This document shows positions 7,602-15,846 of a stretch of 64,000 nucleotides of DNA, in pieces (the first letter of the stretch is position 1; the number at the start of each line of letters is the position of its first letter). The translations under genes and the position numbers were made by a program. The notes beneath the pieces were generated by a model, which did not search any database, was not told the origin of the DNA, and was given only the letters and a program-made list of their open reading frames with translations. The stretch is from Nitrospira sp. Its GTDB lineage: Bacteria; Nitrospirota; Nitrospiria; Nitrospirales; Nitrospiraceae. The stretch is taken from positions 1 to 64,000 of the forward strand of contig JARFXR010000002.1 in the NCBI GenBank assembly GCA_029194535.1, given 5' to 3'.

Positions 7602-10600
7602 TCACGTCTGCTCCGGTAGATGGCCGACCGGTACCGGCGAGACAGGGGGCGTCGTCGCGGCGACCACGCGATTCCGGCCGGCCAGTTTTTCGACGACATA
7701 GAATGAAACGGGGATCAGAAAGATAGCCAGTACGCTGGCCGCCAGCATGCCGCCGATCACCGCACTGCCCAGGACGATTCTGGACTGCGCCCCCGCCCCC
7801 GATGCCAGGGCCAGCGGCATGACGCCGAGAATGAACGCGAACGCCGTCATCAGAATCGGACGCAGACGGAGACGGGCCCCGGCCAGCGCCGCGTCCCAGG
7901 GAGATCGTCCCTGCTCGACTTCCATCTTGGCGAACTCGACGATGAGGATCGCGTTCTTCGCGCCCAAGCCGATCAGCATGACCAGGCCGATCTGGCTGTA
8001 CACGTCGTTTTCGATGCCCCGAATCCACAGCGCGACAAAGGCGCCGAAGACCGAGATCGGCGTGGCCAACAAGACGCTGAACGGCAAGGCCCAGCTTTCG
8101 TATTGCGCCGCGAGAATGAGAAAGACGAACAGGAGCGAGAACCCGAAAATGATCCCCGGCGAGACGCCCTGCGCCGCCGTCTTCTCCTGGTACGACATGC
8201 CCATATAGTCGAAGCCCATCTCGCCCGGCATCGTCGCGGCAAACACGTCCTCCAGCGCCCGCATGGCCTGCCCGGAACTATATCCGGGCGCCGGAACCGC
8301 GTTGATCTGCGCTGCACGATATTCGTTGAACCGGATCGTGAATTCCGGCCCGGAAGTAGGCTGTATGCTCACCAGGGTGGAGAGCGGCACCATCTGGCCT
8401 TCATTGTTGCGAACGTAGAACTGGCCGATGTTTTCCGCGCGGGCCCGATATTCTCCCTCCGCCAACAGGTAGACCTGCCATTGCCGCCCGAAGCGGTTAA
8501 AGTAATTCACGAACGGCCCGCCCATGAACGCCTGAAGGGTCTGATAGATGTCGGCGAGGGCCACACCCTGCTTCAACGCCTTGGCCTGGTCGATCCGCGC
8601 AAAGAGTTGCGGCACGTTCGGAAGCAGGGTCGTGGTCACGCTGGCCAATTCCGGACGCTGCCGCGCCGCGGCGAGGAATCGCTTCGTCTGCTCGGCCAGG
8701 AACTCGACGCCGCGCCCGACGCGATCTTCGAGCATCATCGTCGTTCCCCCGGCTGTGCCGATGCCTGGGATCGGCGGGGGAGAAAACGCGAAGGCTTCCG
8801 CCTCAGGAAGTTTGGCCAACTCCCCGTTCACGTGCGCCAGGATTGCTTCGTACTGTTCTTCACGGCTTCTTCGTTCGTGCCACGGTTTGAGATTGACCGA
8901 AAAGTAGGCGTTGTAAGTCGTGCTGACCTGGCTCAGGAAGCTGTACCCGACCGTCACGGTAAAGGAGGCGACCCCCGGCGTGTCATGGAGAATCTGTTCG
9001 ACCTTCCGGGACACGCGGTCTGTCCGCTGCAACGAGGCCGCCTCCGGCAGCTGCACGTTCACATACAAAAATCCTTGATCTTCGGAGGGCACGAACCCGC
9101 CGGGCAGGCGGGCGCCGAGCAGCCCGGCCACCACGGTCACCACCGCCAAGCCCAGCAGCGTCCGCCCCGCCTTCTGCATCAACCCCCCGCACCACCCCAC
9201 ATACCGATCCGTCAGCCGCGCGAACGCCCCGTTGAACCATCCAAAGAACCGGCCCAGCAAGCCCCCCATCGGCACCTTCGGCTTCAGCAACAATGCCGCC
9301 AGCGCCGGACTCAACGTCAACGCATTCACCGCCGACAGCAGCACCGACACCGCAATCGTCACCGCAAACTGCTGGTACAGCCGCCCCGTAATCCCCGGAA
9401 TAAACGCCGTCGGCACAAACACCGCCGCCAAGATCAACGCAATCGCCACCACCGGCCCCGCCACCTCCTCCATCGCCTTCAGCGTCGCCTCCCGCGGCCC
9501 CATCCCCTGTTCAATATGATGCTCCACCGCCTCCACCACCACGATCGCATCATCCACCACCAAGCCGATCGCCAGCACCAGGCCGAATAACGAAAGCGTA
9601 TTAATGGAGAAGCCCAGCAGCGGAAAGATCGCAAACGTCCCGATCAGCGACACCGGCACCGCCAAGAGCGGGATCAGCGTCGCCCGCCAGCTCTGCAAAA
9701 ACAGAAACACCACCAGGATCACTAACACGATCGCTTCCCACAGCGTCGTGAAGATCTCGTGCAGCCCTTCCGTCACCGCCAACGTCGTGTCCAGCGACAC
9801 CACGTAGTCCAGATCGTCCGGAAACCGCCCCTTCATCTCGTCCATCAGCGAGCGCAACCGCTTGACCGTGTCGATCGCGTTGGAACCCGGCAATTGGTAC
9901 ACCGCAATAACCGCGGCGGGCGCCCCGTCCAATCGACCCAACACGTTGTAGATCTGGGCGCCTAACTCTGCCCGAGCCACGTCGCGCAACCGGACGAACG
10001 AGCCGTCCTGATTGGCACGCACCACGATGTTGCCGAACTCTTCTTCGGTGACGAGACGTCCCTGGGCTCGAATGGTGTACGTAAACTCTTGACCGGCCGG
10101 GACCGGCTCGGCTCCCACCTGACCAGCCGGGTTGACCGTATTCTGCTGGTTGATGGCGTTGACCAGATCCGTCACGGTCAGTTCGAGCTTGGCGAGTTGA
10201 TCCGGTTTCAACCACAGCCTCATGGCGTACTGACCCGCGCCGAACAATTGGACCTGGCCGACTCCCGGAACGCGCGTCAGAGGATCATTGATGTTGATGA
10301 AGGCGTAGTTGGCGAGAAACGTCGCGTCGTAGGTTCCCTTGGGTGAATAGAGCGAGAGCATCATCAAGGGACTGCTGAGGGCTTTCGGATTCGTGATGCC
10401 GTACTGCTGGACGGCCTCCGGGAGCTGCGGGACGGCGATGGTCTGCCGCATTTGCGTCAGCACCTGGTCGGTATTCGGGTCCGTATCGAGGTCGAAAGCC
10501 ACACGGAGGGTCATCTGTCCGCTGCCGGCGCTCGTGGAATACATGTAGAGCATGTGGTCCACGCCGTTGATCTGTTGTTCCAGCGGCGTGGCGACCGCCT

Positions 10601-10775
10601 GCTCGACCGACAGCGCATCGGCGCCCAGATAGGTCGTTTGGACTTGAATTTCCGGCGGAACCAGATTGGGAAATTGCGCGACGGGGAGGCGGAACACCGA
10701 GACGATCCCCACGAGCACCGTGATGATCGCGATCACCATGGCCACGATGGGCCGATGGATGAAGAACCTGACCAT
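7602..10775 (-). CDS. RND multidrug efflux inner-membrane pump, copy 2 (HAE1 family)
   Basis: A 1057-residue paralogue of the downstream pump with the same architecture: MVRFFIHRPI start, TM4 aspartate pair in GLVVDDAIVVVE, TM10 lysine in GLGAKNAILIVEFA, and two periplasmic porter loops. Its start codon directly abuts the stop codon of the adaptor gene (10,776), so translation is probably coupled. The periplasmic loops differ from copy 1 at many positions, which would alter the substrate pocket, while the TM2-TM6 block (residues 311-561) is identical even at the DNA level. Substrate is unknown; HAE1 pumps usually export hydrophobic or amphiphilic compounds. Confidence 0.95.
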   Translation of the reverse strand: MVRFFIHRPIVAMVIAIITVLVGIVSVFRLPVAQFPNLVPPEIQVQTTYLGADALSVEQAVATPLEQQINGVDHMLYMYSTSAGSGQMTLRVAFDLDTDPNTDQVLTQMRQTIAVPQLPEAVQQYGITNPKALSSPLMMLSLYSPKGTYDATFLANYAFININDPLTRVPGVGQVQLFGAGQYAMRLWLKPDQLAKLELTVTDLVNAINQQNTVNPAGQVGAEPVPAGQEFTYTIRAQGRLVTEEEFGNIVVRANQDGSFVRLRDVARAELGAQIYNVLGRLDGAPAAVIAVYQLPGSNAIDTVKRLRSLMDEMKGRFPDDLDYVVSLDTTLAVTEGLHEIFTTLWEAIVLVILVVFLFLQSWRATLIPLLAVPVSLIGTFAIFPLLGFSINTLSLFGLVLAIGLVVDDAIVVVEAVEHHIEQGMGPREATLKAMEEVAGPVVAIALILAAVFVPTAFIPGITGRLYQQFAVTIAVSVLLSAVNALTLSPALAALLLKPKVPMGGLLGRFFGWFNGAFARLTDRYVGWCGGLMQKAGRTLLGLAVVTVVAGLLGARLPGGFVPSEDQGFLYVNVQLPEAASLQRTDRVSRKVEQILHDTPGVASFTVTVGYSFLSQVSTTYNAYFSVNLKPWHERRSREEQYEAILAHVNGELAKLPEAEAFAFSPPPIPGIGTAGGTTMMLEDRVGRGVEFLAEQTKRFLAAARQRPELASVTTTLLPNVPQLFARIDQAKALKQGVALADIYQTLQAFMGGPFVNYFNRFGRQWQVYLLAEGEYRARAENIGQFYVRNNEGQMVPLSTLVSIQPTSGPEFTIRFNEYRAAQINAVPAPGYSSGQAMRALEDVFAATMPGEMGFDYMGMSYQEKTAAQGVSPGIIFGFSLLFVFLILAAQYESWALPFSVLLATPISVFGAFVALWIRGIENDVYSQIGLVMLIGLGAKNAILIVEFAKMEVEQGRSPWDAALAGARLRLRPILMTAFAFILGVMPLALASGAGAQSRIVLGSAVIGGMLAASVLAIFLIPVSFYVVEKLAGRNRVVAATTPPVSPVPVGHLPEQT
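9093..9845. repeat. 753-bp identical tract, copy in pump 2
   Basis: This stretch matches 5895-6647 base for base as far as I can read (constant offset 3198), and the match stops abruptly on both sides. The boundaries fall at codons 311 and 561 of both pump genes, in the same register. Synonymous positions differ freely outside the tract, so the identity points to recent homogenisation rather than selection on protein sequence. Confidence 0.92.
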
Positions 10776-12002
10776 TTAGGTACCGGCGGGCGGCGGCGTA
10801 AGCGGCCGGTCCGGATCGGTGGAAGCCGGTTCGGCGGGAACCGGTTTGGGCGAGACGACGACCCCACTGCGGACCTTCTGCAGTCCCTCGACGACGACCT
10901 GTTCTCCCTGGTTCAGACCGGACGTGATCACCCACTGATTCCCGACCCTCGCCCCGGGCTTGACCGTGCGGACGGCGATTTTGTTTTCCGCATCGACGAC
11001 CGCCACGTGATACGTCCCCTGGAGTTCCTGAACCGCGCGCTGCGGCACGAGAAGCGCTCCCGGAAGATTCTCGATGATCGCGCGCACCTTCGCATACTGA
11101 CCGGGCCGCAACACATTGCCCGGGTTTGGGAAATAGCCGACGATGGTAATGGTGCCGGTCTTGATGTCGACCTGACGATCCGGAAGCGCCGCCTTCCCCT
11201 TGTGCGGGTACAGAGTTCCGTCCGCCAGGATCAATTCCAGCTGAGGTCGATCCGGATGGTCCCCAGCCGGCTGGGCCACGGCGCGTTGTATCCGTTCGGC
11301 GAAGCGGAGATACATTTTCTCGCTGATCGGAAAGAGCACTTTGATGGGATCGACCTGCGAGACCGTCGTCAGAGCGGTGTTCTCCATGATCAGATCGCCG
11401 ATCTGGGCGCTGGCGATGCCGGCCACCCCGTCGACCGGCGAGGCGATGCTCGTCCAATCCAGATTCAGCTTGGCCTTCTCCAGGTTGGCTCTGGCGGCGA
11501 ATACGGAGGCCTTGTTGGCCTCGTTCGCTTGAATGGAATCGTCCAGCTCCTTCTGGCTCACCGCCCCTTGCTTCGCGAGCGGCGTATCCCGCTTCACATC
11601 CAGCTGCGTCTTCTTGTAGGCCGCTTCCGCCCTGGCCAGTTCGCCCTTCAGTTGATCGAAGGACGCCTGGTAGGGTCGCGCGTCGATCTTGAACAACAGA
11701 TCTCCGGCCTTGACGAAAGCGCCCTCGACATAGTTGCGCGAGAGCAGATAGCCCTGGACCTTGGCCCGGATCTGCGCATCGATGGTGCCGGCCGTCGTGC
11801 CGACCCCCTCGGCGTAGATCGGCACGTCCCGCCGGATCACTTCCGTGACCAGCACGTCCGGGGCCAGCGCCGAGACCGCATCCTTGCGCTCGCAGCCTGA
11901 GACCGCCAACACGGCAAGGCAAACGATCATCATGAAGCAGGCACTGGCAGGAGGGAATTCTAAGCAGTGTGAACGCGCCAAGACGGCAGGTCCCTCTCTC
12001 AT
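10776..12002 (-). CDS. RND efflux periplasmic adaptor (membrane fusion protein)
   Basis: A protein of up to 408 residues that bridges the inner-membrane pump and the outer-membrane factor in the periplasm. A short hydrophobic segment ends with the lipobox LAVSGC near residue 36, so it is probably a lipoprotein. It then shows the barrel-sandwich lipoyl half-motif (IRAKVQGYLLSRNYVEGAFV region), a helical hairpin rich in K, A and L (residues about 100-170), and the second lipoyl half (SPVDGVAGIASAQIG). A beta-barrel and a proline-rich tail follow. The start is uncertain: the ATG at 12,002 lies about 10 bases from the predicted transcription start, and ATG codons at 11,936/11,933 would give a short lipoprotein signal; neither has a strong ribosome site. 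First gene of the efflux operon. Confidence 0.92.
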   Translation of the reverse strand: MREGPAVLARSHCLEFPPASACFMMIVCLAVLAVSGCERKDAVSALAPDVLVTEVIRRDVPIYAEGVGTTAGTIDAQIRAKVQGYLLSRNYVEGAFVKAGDLLFKIDARPYQASFDQLKGELARAEAAYKKTQLDVKRDTPLAKQGAVSQKELDDSIQANEANKASVFAARANLEKAKLNLDWTSIASPVDGVAGIASAQIGDLIMENTALTTVSQVDPIKVLFPISEKMYLRFAERIQRAVAQPAGDHPDRPQLELILADGTLYPHKGKAALPDRQVDIKTGTITIVGYFPNPGNVLRPGQYAKVRAIIENLPGALLVPQRAVQELQGTYHVAVVDAENKIAVRTVKPGARVGNQWVITSGLNQGEQVVVEGLQKVRSGVVVSPKPVPAEPASTDPDRPLTPPPAGT

Positions 12003-12019
12003 TTTTGGGAAGGGCTTTA

Positions 12020-12049
12020 CTTATACAATTGCCCTAATCACACCGTCAA
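12020..12049 (-). promoter_or_regulatory. Putative promoter of the RND efflux operon
   Basis: Minus-strand TTGACG (complement of 12,044-12,049) and TATAAG (complement of 12,020-12,025) with an 18-base spacer lie just upstream of the adaptor gene. No regulator gene of the TetR or MarR type sits beside the operon and I see no obvious operator palindrome here. Confidence 0.6.
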
Positions 12050-12130
12050 GATCGGGGCTTGATCTCAAGGGTTTCCTGCCGTACTCTCTCACTCGCACCG
12101 CGCGCTCCCTAGCTGAACCTGGAGGCCCCG

Positions 12131-12841
12131 ATGCTCAGATTCTCTTCGATCCTGTTCACGGTGTTCGCGGCACTGCTGGCCGGCTGCTCGCCGACGAAGC
12201 AAGCGCGTTCCGTTGAGACGTCCGGGTTTCTCGGTCCCATCTATCCGCTGATGCACAAGGGCGAAGATGGCGAAGCGCTGCTGCTCTACAAGAATCCCAA
12301 GGTTGCGACGATCCCGCGCGGCACGTACAAGAAGATGCTGCTGGATCACGTGCAGGTCTGGGGTCCGCCGACGACGGACCCGGATCGCCAAGCCCGCGCG
12401 CAAAAGATCGCCGATCTGCTCTACACCCTAGCCTATGACGGCATGTCTCAAGACTACGAGATGGTGTCGGAGCCGGGACCGGGCACATTGCACGCCCAGG
12501 TCGCCATCACCAGGGCGGATCCGGCCTACGTGGTCCTTCGGGCGGTCTCGACGGTTCCCGCGCCGATGAACGCCTTTGCGGTGGCGTCGATGCTGAAGAA
12601 TATCGGAACCGGCAAACCGTTGTTCGTCGGCGACGCCAGTCTTGAGCTGAAGTTGTCCGACTCTCAGACCGGCGAGGTGCTGGGTGCGTCTGCCGATCGA
12701 CGCGTGGGGAAAAAACGCCTCGACGCCGACTCCTTCGACTCCTGGGACGACGTTCACAAGGCACTCGAGTATTGGGTGAAGAAGGCCAGATATCGCCTGT
12801 GCCAAGAGCGTCAGGCGCAGAATTGCCTGTCGCCGGAGTAA
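12131..12841 (+). CDS. DUF3313-type lipoprotein
   Basis: A 236-residue exported lipoprotein: a signal peptide of about 18 residues with lipobox LLAGC. The mature part is compatible with the DUF3313 family (the stretch PRGTYKKMLLDHVQVW and the later KPLFVGDASLELKLSDSQTGEVLGA are the parts I recognise), whose function is unknown. A GGAGG ribosome site lies five bases before the ATG. It is divergent from the efflux operon with a 128-base spacer. The C-terminal helix carries two cysteines (residues about 225 and 232) that might form a disulfide. Confidence 0.75.
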   Translation: MLRFSSILFTVFAALLAGCSPTKQARSVETSGFLGPIYPLMHKGEDGEALLLYKNPKVATIPRGTYKKMLLDHVQVWGPPTTDPDRQARAQKIADLLYTLAYDGMSQDYEMVSEPGPGTLHAQVAITRADPAYVVLRAVSTVPAPMNAFAVASMLKNIGTGKPLFVGDASLELKLSDSQTGEVLGASADRRVGKKRLDADSFDSWDDVHKALEYWVKKARYRLCQERQAQNCLSPE

Positions 12842-12859
12842 CAGGACTCCCGACGTCCG

Positions 12860-13192
12860 CTACGGCTTCGTGGACACGGGCGGCAACGCCGCGCGACAGC
12901 CGGACGTCAGTTCCGATTCATGCTTGCGCAGACACTTGATGATCCGCCCGCCGCCGGGCATGACTCCTTTGCAGTGGCGCTTGGCGTCCTCTGCGCAGGC
13001 GGCTCTCATTCGATTGAAATTCTCGCGACCGCCGGCCGCCTGCTCCGGTGACTGCTCACCGGCTGGCTTGGAAGCAGGCGCGGCGGGATCCGCCGCCGCA
13101 CCCACGGCGGGCAAGAGTGCAAGCGCGCACCACAACAAGCCCGCCATCAGCACGGGGCCCCGGAGTGCTCTCGGTTCGACTCGTTTGAACAT
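12860..13192 (-). CDS. Small exported cysteine-rich repeat protein
   Basis: A 110-residue protein with a signal peptide (hydrophobic core LMAGLLWCALALLPAV, cleavage near AAADP). The mature part holds one cysteine-rich unit of the GLG1/Cys-rich-repeat type: C-x5-KRHC-x-(G)-x-MPGGGRIIKCL-x4-C-like spacing with four cysteines. Such small proteins occur widely in environmental bacteria with no known role. An AGGGGAATC ribosome site precedes the ATG. It lies downstream of the cytochrome operon on the same strand, with a 151-base gap, so co-transcription is possible but not shown. Confidence 0.7.
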   Translation of the reverse strand: MFKRVEPRALRGPVLMAGLLWCALALLPAVGAAADPAAPASKPAGEQSPEQAAGGRENFNRMRAACAEDAKRHCKGVMPGGGRIIKCLRKHESELTSGCRAALPPVSTKP

Positions 13193-13343
13193 GTGATTCC
13201 CCTCTTCGTCTCGTCATCCCGCGACGTCACGATGTGTTCCTGATTCACGAGATCCGGGTCGTACGGCATGGCACAGTCCTGTATTGCACAGGGTCCGCAT
13301 TCTTCATACGGACCGGTGTCTTCAGAGTACGGCGTTGAGACCG

Positions 13344-14672
13344 CTACGCCGTCTTCCTGAGACTCAGCATGTAACTGGTGAGATCGTGGAGCTCCTGTTC
13401 CGTGAGCGGGAACTTCGGCATGATCGATCCCGGCGATACGGATTGCGGATCGTGGAAGTGTTTCAGGTGCCATGCTCGGTCAGGACGCTCGTCGCCGACG
13501 TACGACAGGTCGGGGCCGACGGCTCCGCCTGTTCCATGAATTCGGTGACATCCGGCGCAGCCGAAGTTCGCATACAGGGCTTGACCGTGCGCAACCGCCG
13601 GATCGGCCTTCTTGACTCCATAGAGATTGTTCAGCGACACCCCGAGGAGCGAAAAGACCACCAGCAAAAACAGGGCGCCGAGCGCCATGCCGACCGGTCG
13701 TGACGCCGGAGCCCGCACGGTCTTTTGCCAATCCAGAAACGGCCAGAGCAGAAGAACGAGTACGAACAGGGCGGGCAAGACCCACGTGGCAAACGGCTCC
13801 AACGGTCCGTGCACATACTTCAGCAGTTCATAATAGAAGAGGAAATACCATTCAGGGATCGGGACGAAGCTCGTATCCGACGGGTTGGCTTTGTCGGTCA
13901 GGGGAAACGGAACCAGGTACGCCAAGGCTGCCAGCGCGGCGAAGACCCCCACCATCACCACCGCATCCATGAAGACCTGCCTGGGATAAAACGTCTCGCT
14001 GCCCGCGGCGGCCTTCTTCTCGTCCCAGGGACCGGCAGGACCGACTCGTCTGAGAATGAACAGGTGCAGCATGATGCCGGTCACGATGACGGCCGGCAGA
14101 AACAACACGTGAACGGCGAAGAATCTCGAGAGTGTCAGGGCCCCCAACTGCTCTCCGCCGCGCATGACCTTCACGAGAAAATCCCCGATCAGGGGAACCG
14201 TGCCGACCATATTGATGCCTACTTGCGTCGCCCAATAGGCGGTCTGGTCCCAGGGAAGCAGGTAGCCGGTAAAGGCGAACCCCAGCACGAGGAGCAGCAG
14301 CACCACGCCGACCATCCACATCATTTCTCGGGGAGGCTTGAACGCTCCGTAGAGGAACACTTGGAGCATGTGGAGACCGACCGCCATCACCATACCGGAT
14401 GCGCCCCAGTGATGCAGTCCCCGGACGAACCAGCCGAAGGTCACCTGATTCTCGATGAACTGCACGCTGTCATAGGCATGGTCGGGCGTCGGGGCATAGT
14501 AGATCGCGAGAAACATCCCGGTGACGGCTTGCAGGACGAACAGAAACAGCGTGGCCGAGCCGAAGACGTAGATCCAGCTGGCTCCGCCCGGAATCGGTTC
14601 GTTCAGGAGCGAATGTTCAACCGCCTGTAAGTTCAGCCGGCCGTCCAGCCAGGCATAGATGCGGGAGGCCAT
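13344..14672 (-). CDS. Cytochrome b fused to a C-terminal cytochrome c domain (bc complex)
   Basis: A 442-residue quinol-oxidising subunit of a cytochrome bc-type complex in the inner membrane. The N-terminal cytochrome b part has the b-heme histidines (H87/H88, H101, H188, H203) and the Qo-site motif PEWY (residues 273-276), followed by the extra C-terminal helices. Residues about 355-442 form a monoheme cytochrome c domain with CAGCH at 372-376 and a likely Met ligand at 419. The fusion supplies a c-type heme in the same chain, in place of a separate cytochrome c1. It begins 21 bases after the small cytochrome c gene and ends the Rieske-cytochrome c-cytochrome b/c operon. Confidence 0.94.
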   Translation of the reverse strand: MASRIYAWLDGRLNLQAVEHSLLNEPIPGGASWIYVFGSATLFLFVLQAVTGMFLAIYYAPTPDHAYDSVQFIENQVTFGWFVRGLHHWGASGMVMAVGLHMLQVFLYGAFKPPREMMWMVGVVLLLLVLGFAFTGYLLPWDQTAYWATQVGINMVGTVPLIGDFLVKVMRGGEQLGALTLSRFFAVHVLFLPAVIVTGIMLHLFILRRVGPAGPWDEKKAAAGSETFYPRQVFMDAVVMVGVFAALAALAYLVPFPLTDKANPSDTSFVPIPEWYFLFYYELLKYVHGPLEPFATWVLPALFVLVLLLWPFLDWQKTVRAPASRPVGMALGALFLLVVFSLLGVSLNNLYGVKKADPAVAHGQALYANFGCAGCHRIHGTGGAVGPDLSYVGDERPDRAWHLKHFHDPQSVSPGSIMPKFPLTEQELHDLTSYMLSLRKTA

Positions 14673-14693
14673 CGGTTCCCCAAAAAATCCGGA

Positions 14694-15050
14694 CTACTTT
14701 CGCAGAGCCATCACGTACGCGAGCACGTCCCTCAAATCGGATGGGGACAACAGGCCCTTCCATGGCCCCATTGCGGTGCCCGGCTTTCCGCTCTCCATCG
14801 TTCCCAGCAACTCGGCCTCGGTCTTTTTCTTACTGGCCTCGCCGGTAAAGTTTGCGGCAGGCGGCTTGATCAAGGTGCCCGTCGGTCCGTCACCCTTGCC
14901 CTGCGGCCCATGGCAGACCATGCAATGCTTCTCGTAGAGGGGTTTTCCCTTCGATGCGTCTCCAGCCGCATCGACCGGCCGCACAGGCGACAACAGCAGA
15001 GCCGACACCACGCACACGGACAGGATCGCGACAGAGCGCGCTCGTTTCAT
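14694..15050 (-). CDS. Periplasmic monoheme cytochrome c
   Basis: A 118-residue exported c-type cytochrome: signal peptide up to about residue 29 (VDAAG), heme motif CMVCH at 43-47, probable axial Met at 94 (TAMGPW). It lies between the Rieske gene and the cytochrome b/c gene on the same strand, so it is probably either a subunit of the bc complex or its direct electron acceptor. The ATG at 15,050 is preceded by AGGAG at a somewhat long distance of 10-11 bases. The upstream in-frame extension overlaps no sensible domain and was left out. Confidence 0.9.
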   Translation of the reverse strand: MKRARSVAILSVCVVSALLLSPVRPVDAAGDASKGKPLYEKHCMVCHGPQGKGDGPTGTLIKPPAANFTGEASKKKTEAELLGTMESGKPGTAMGPWKGLLSPSDLRDVLAYVMALRK

Positions 15051-15148
15051 CTGGGCATGTCTCCTCGGTGAGTCATCTTCGCGCCCATGGCTGCCGAAAC
15101 GAGATTTTCCCAAGCCGTCAGCTTTCCTCGCATCAGCGCGGCGCCGTA

Positions 15149-15697
15149 TCACAACTCGATTTTTCCCGTGATTCCGGACTTGAATTCCTTGTACATCACA
15201 AGGAGACGTCCATTCTCCGTCTTGACAGGCAAGGTATCCAGGGGTCGCGGGGCCGGTCCCGCAACCACCCGGCCGGTCACGTCGTAGACGCTCCCGTGGC
15301 AGGGACACTTGAACTTCTGTTCGCCCCCGGCCCAGTGATACCCGCACCCCAGATGGGTGCACATGGGAGAAAACACGGTCACCTGCCCGTCGGCTTGCTT
15401 CACGGCCCATACGGCCTTTTGAGTCTTCGTTTCCAGATAGCCGTCCTGCACGGTCGCCACATAGTCCACCTGCTTGGGTGTTCCGACGGAGAGTTCATCG
15501 AGCGCCGCGACATCGACCCACGACTGAGCGCGCCGCTTGAATGCAGGTGACATCACGTAGCCGACGAGGGGCACGGCAAGGCTGAGCCCGATCAGCCCGG
15601 CCGCAGCTCTGGTGGCCCACTGAAAGAACCGCCGCCGAGTCCCGGCGGGAGTGGATAATCCTGACGCCTCGAATGGTTGTGGATCGCGAGCAGACAT
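15149..15697 (-). CDS. Rieske iron-sulfur protein of the bc complex
   Basis: A 182-residue 2Fe-2S protein. The N-terminus has a Tat-like twin-arginine stretch ([10 protein letters not shown]) followed by a membrane anchor helix at about 32-50. The Rieske boxes are CTHLGC (C113, H115 ligands) and CPCHGS (C131, H134 ligands), with C118 and C133 able to form the stabilising disulfide. It is the first gene of the three-gene bc operon and transfers electrons from quinol at the Qo site to cytochrome c. The gap of 98 bases to the next gene is long but holds no other gene. Confidence 0.95.
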   Translation of the reverse strand: MSARDPQPFEASGLSTPAGTRRRFFQWATRAAAGLIGLSLAVPLVGYVMSPAFKRRAQSWVDVAALDELSVGTPKQVDYVATVQDGYLETKTQKAVWAVKQADGQVTVFSPMCTHLGCGYHWAGGEQKFKCPCHGSVYDVTGRVVAGPAPRPLDTLPVKTENGRLLVMYKEFKSGITGKIEL

Positions 15698-15846
15698 CGT
15701 GTGATCAGCGCCAACGGCACTCTAGTGAGTCCTCCGAGGTGAGTCAAGCGACTTTGTCGCCGCCTCTCTCGTTCACGGCTGCATTGCGTCGCTCTGCTTC
15801 CTGTATGATAATGCTGTATTGAGGTCCAGCGTTCTCCGGAGGCAGC

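Noticed and set aside
8103-9590. 495-codon open frame on the plus strand
   Set aside because: Antisense to the second RND pump gene, with the same composition artefact and no ribosome site or domain.
10285-11922. 545-codon minus-strand frame overlapping the adaptor and pump 2
   Set aside because: It is a +1 frame across two genes with clear homology in another frame; composition is Gly/Arg-rich and without any motif.
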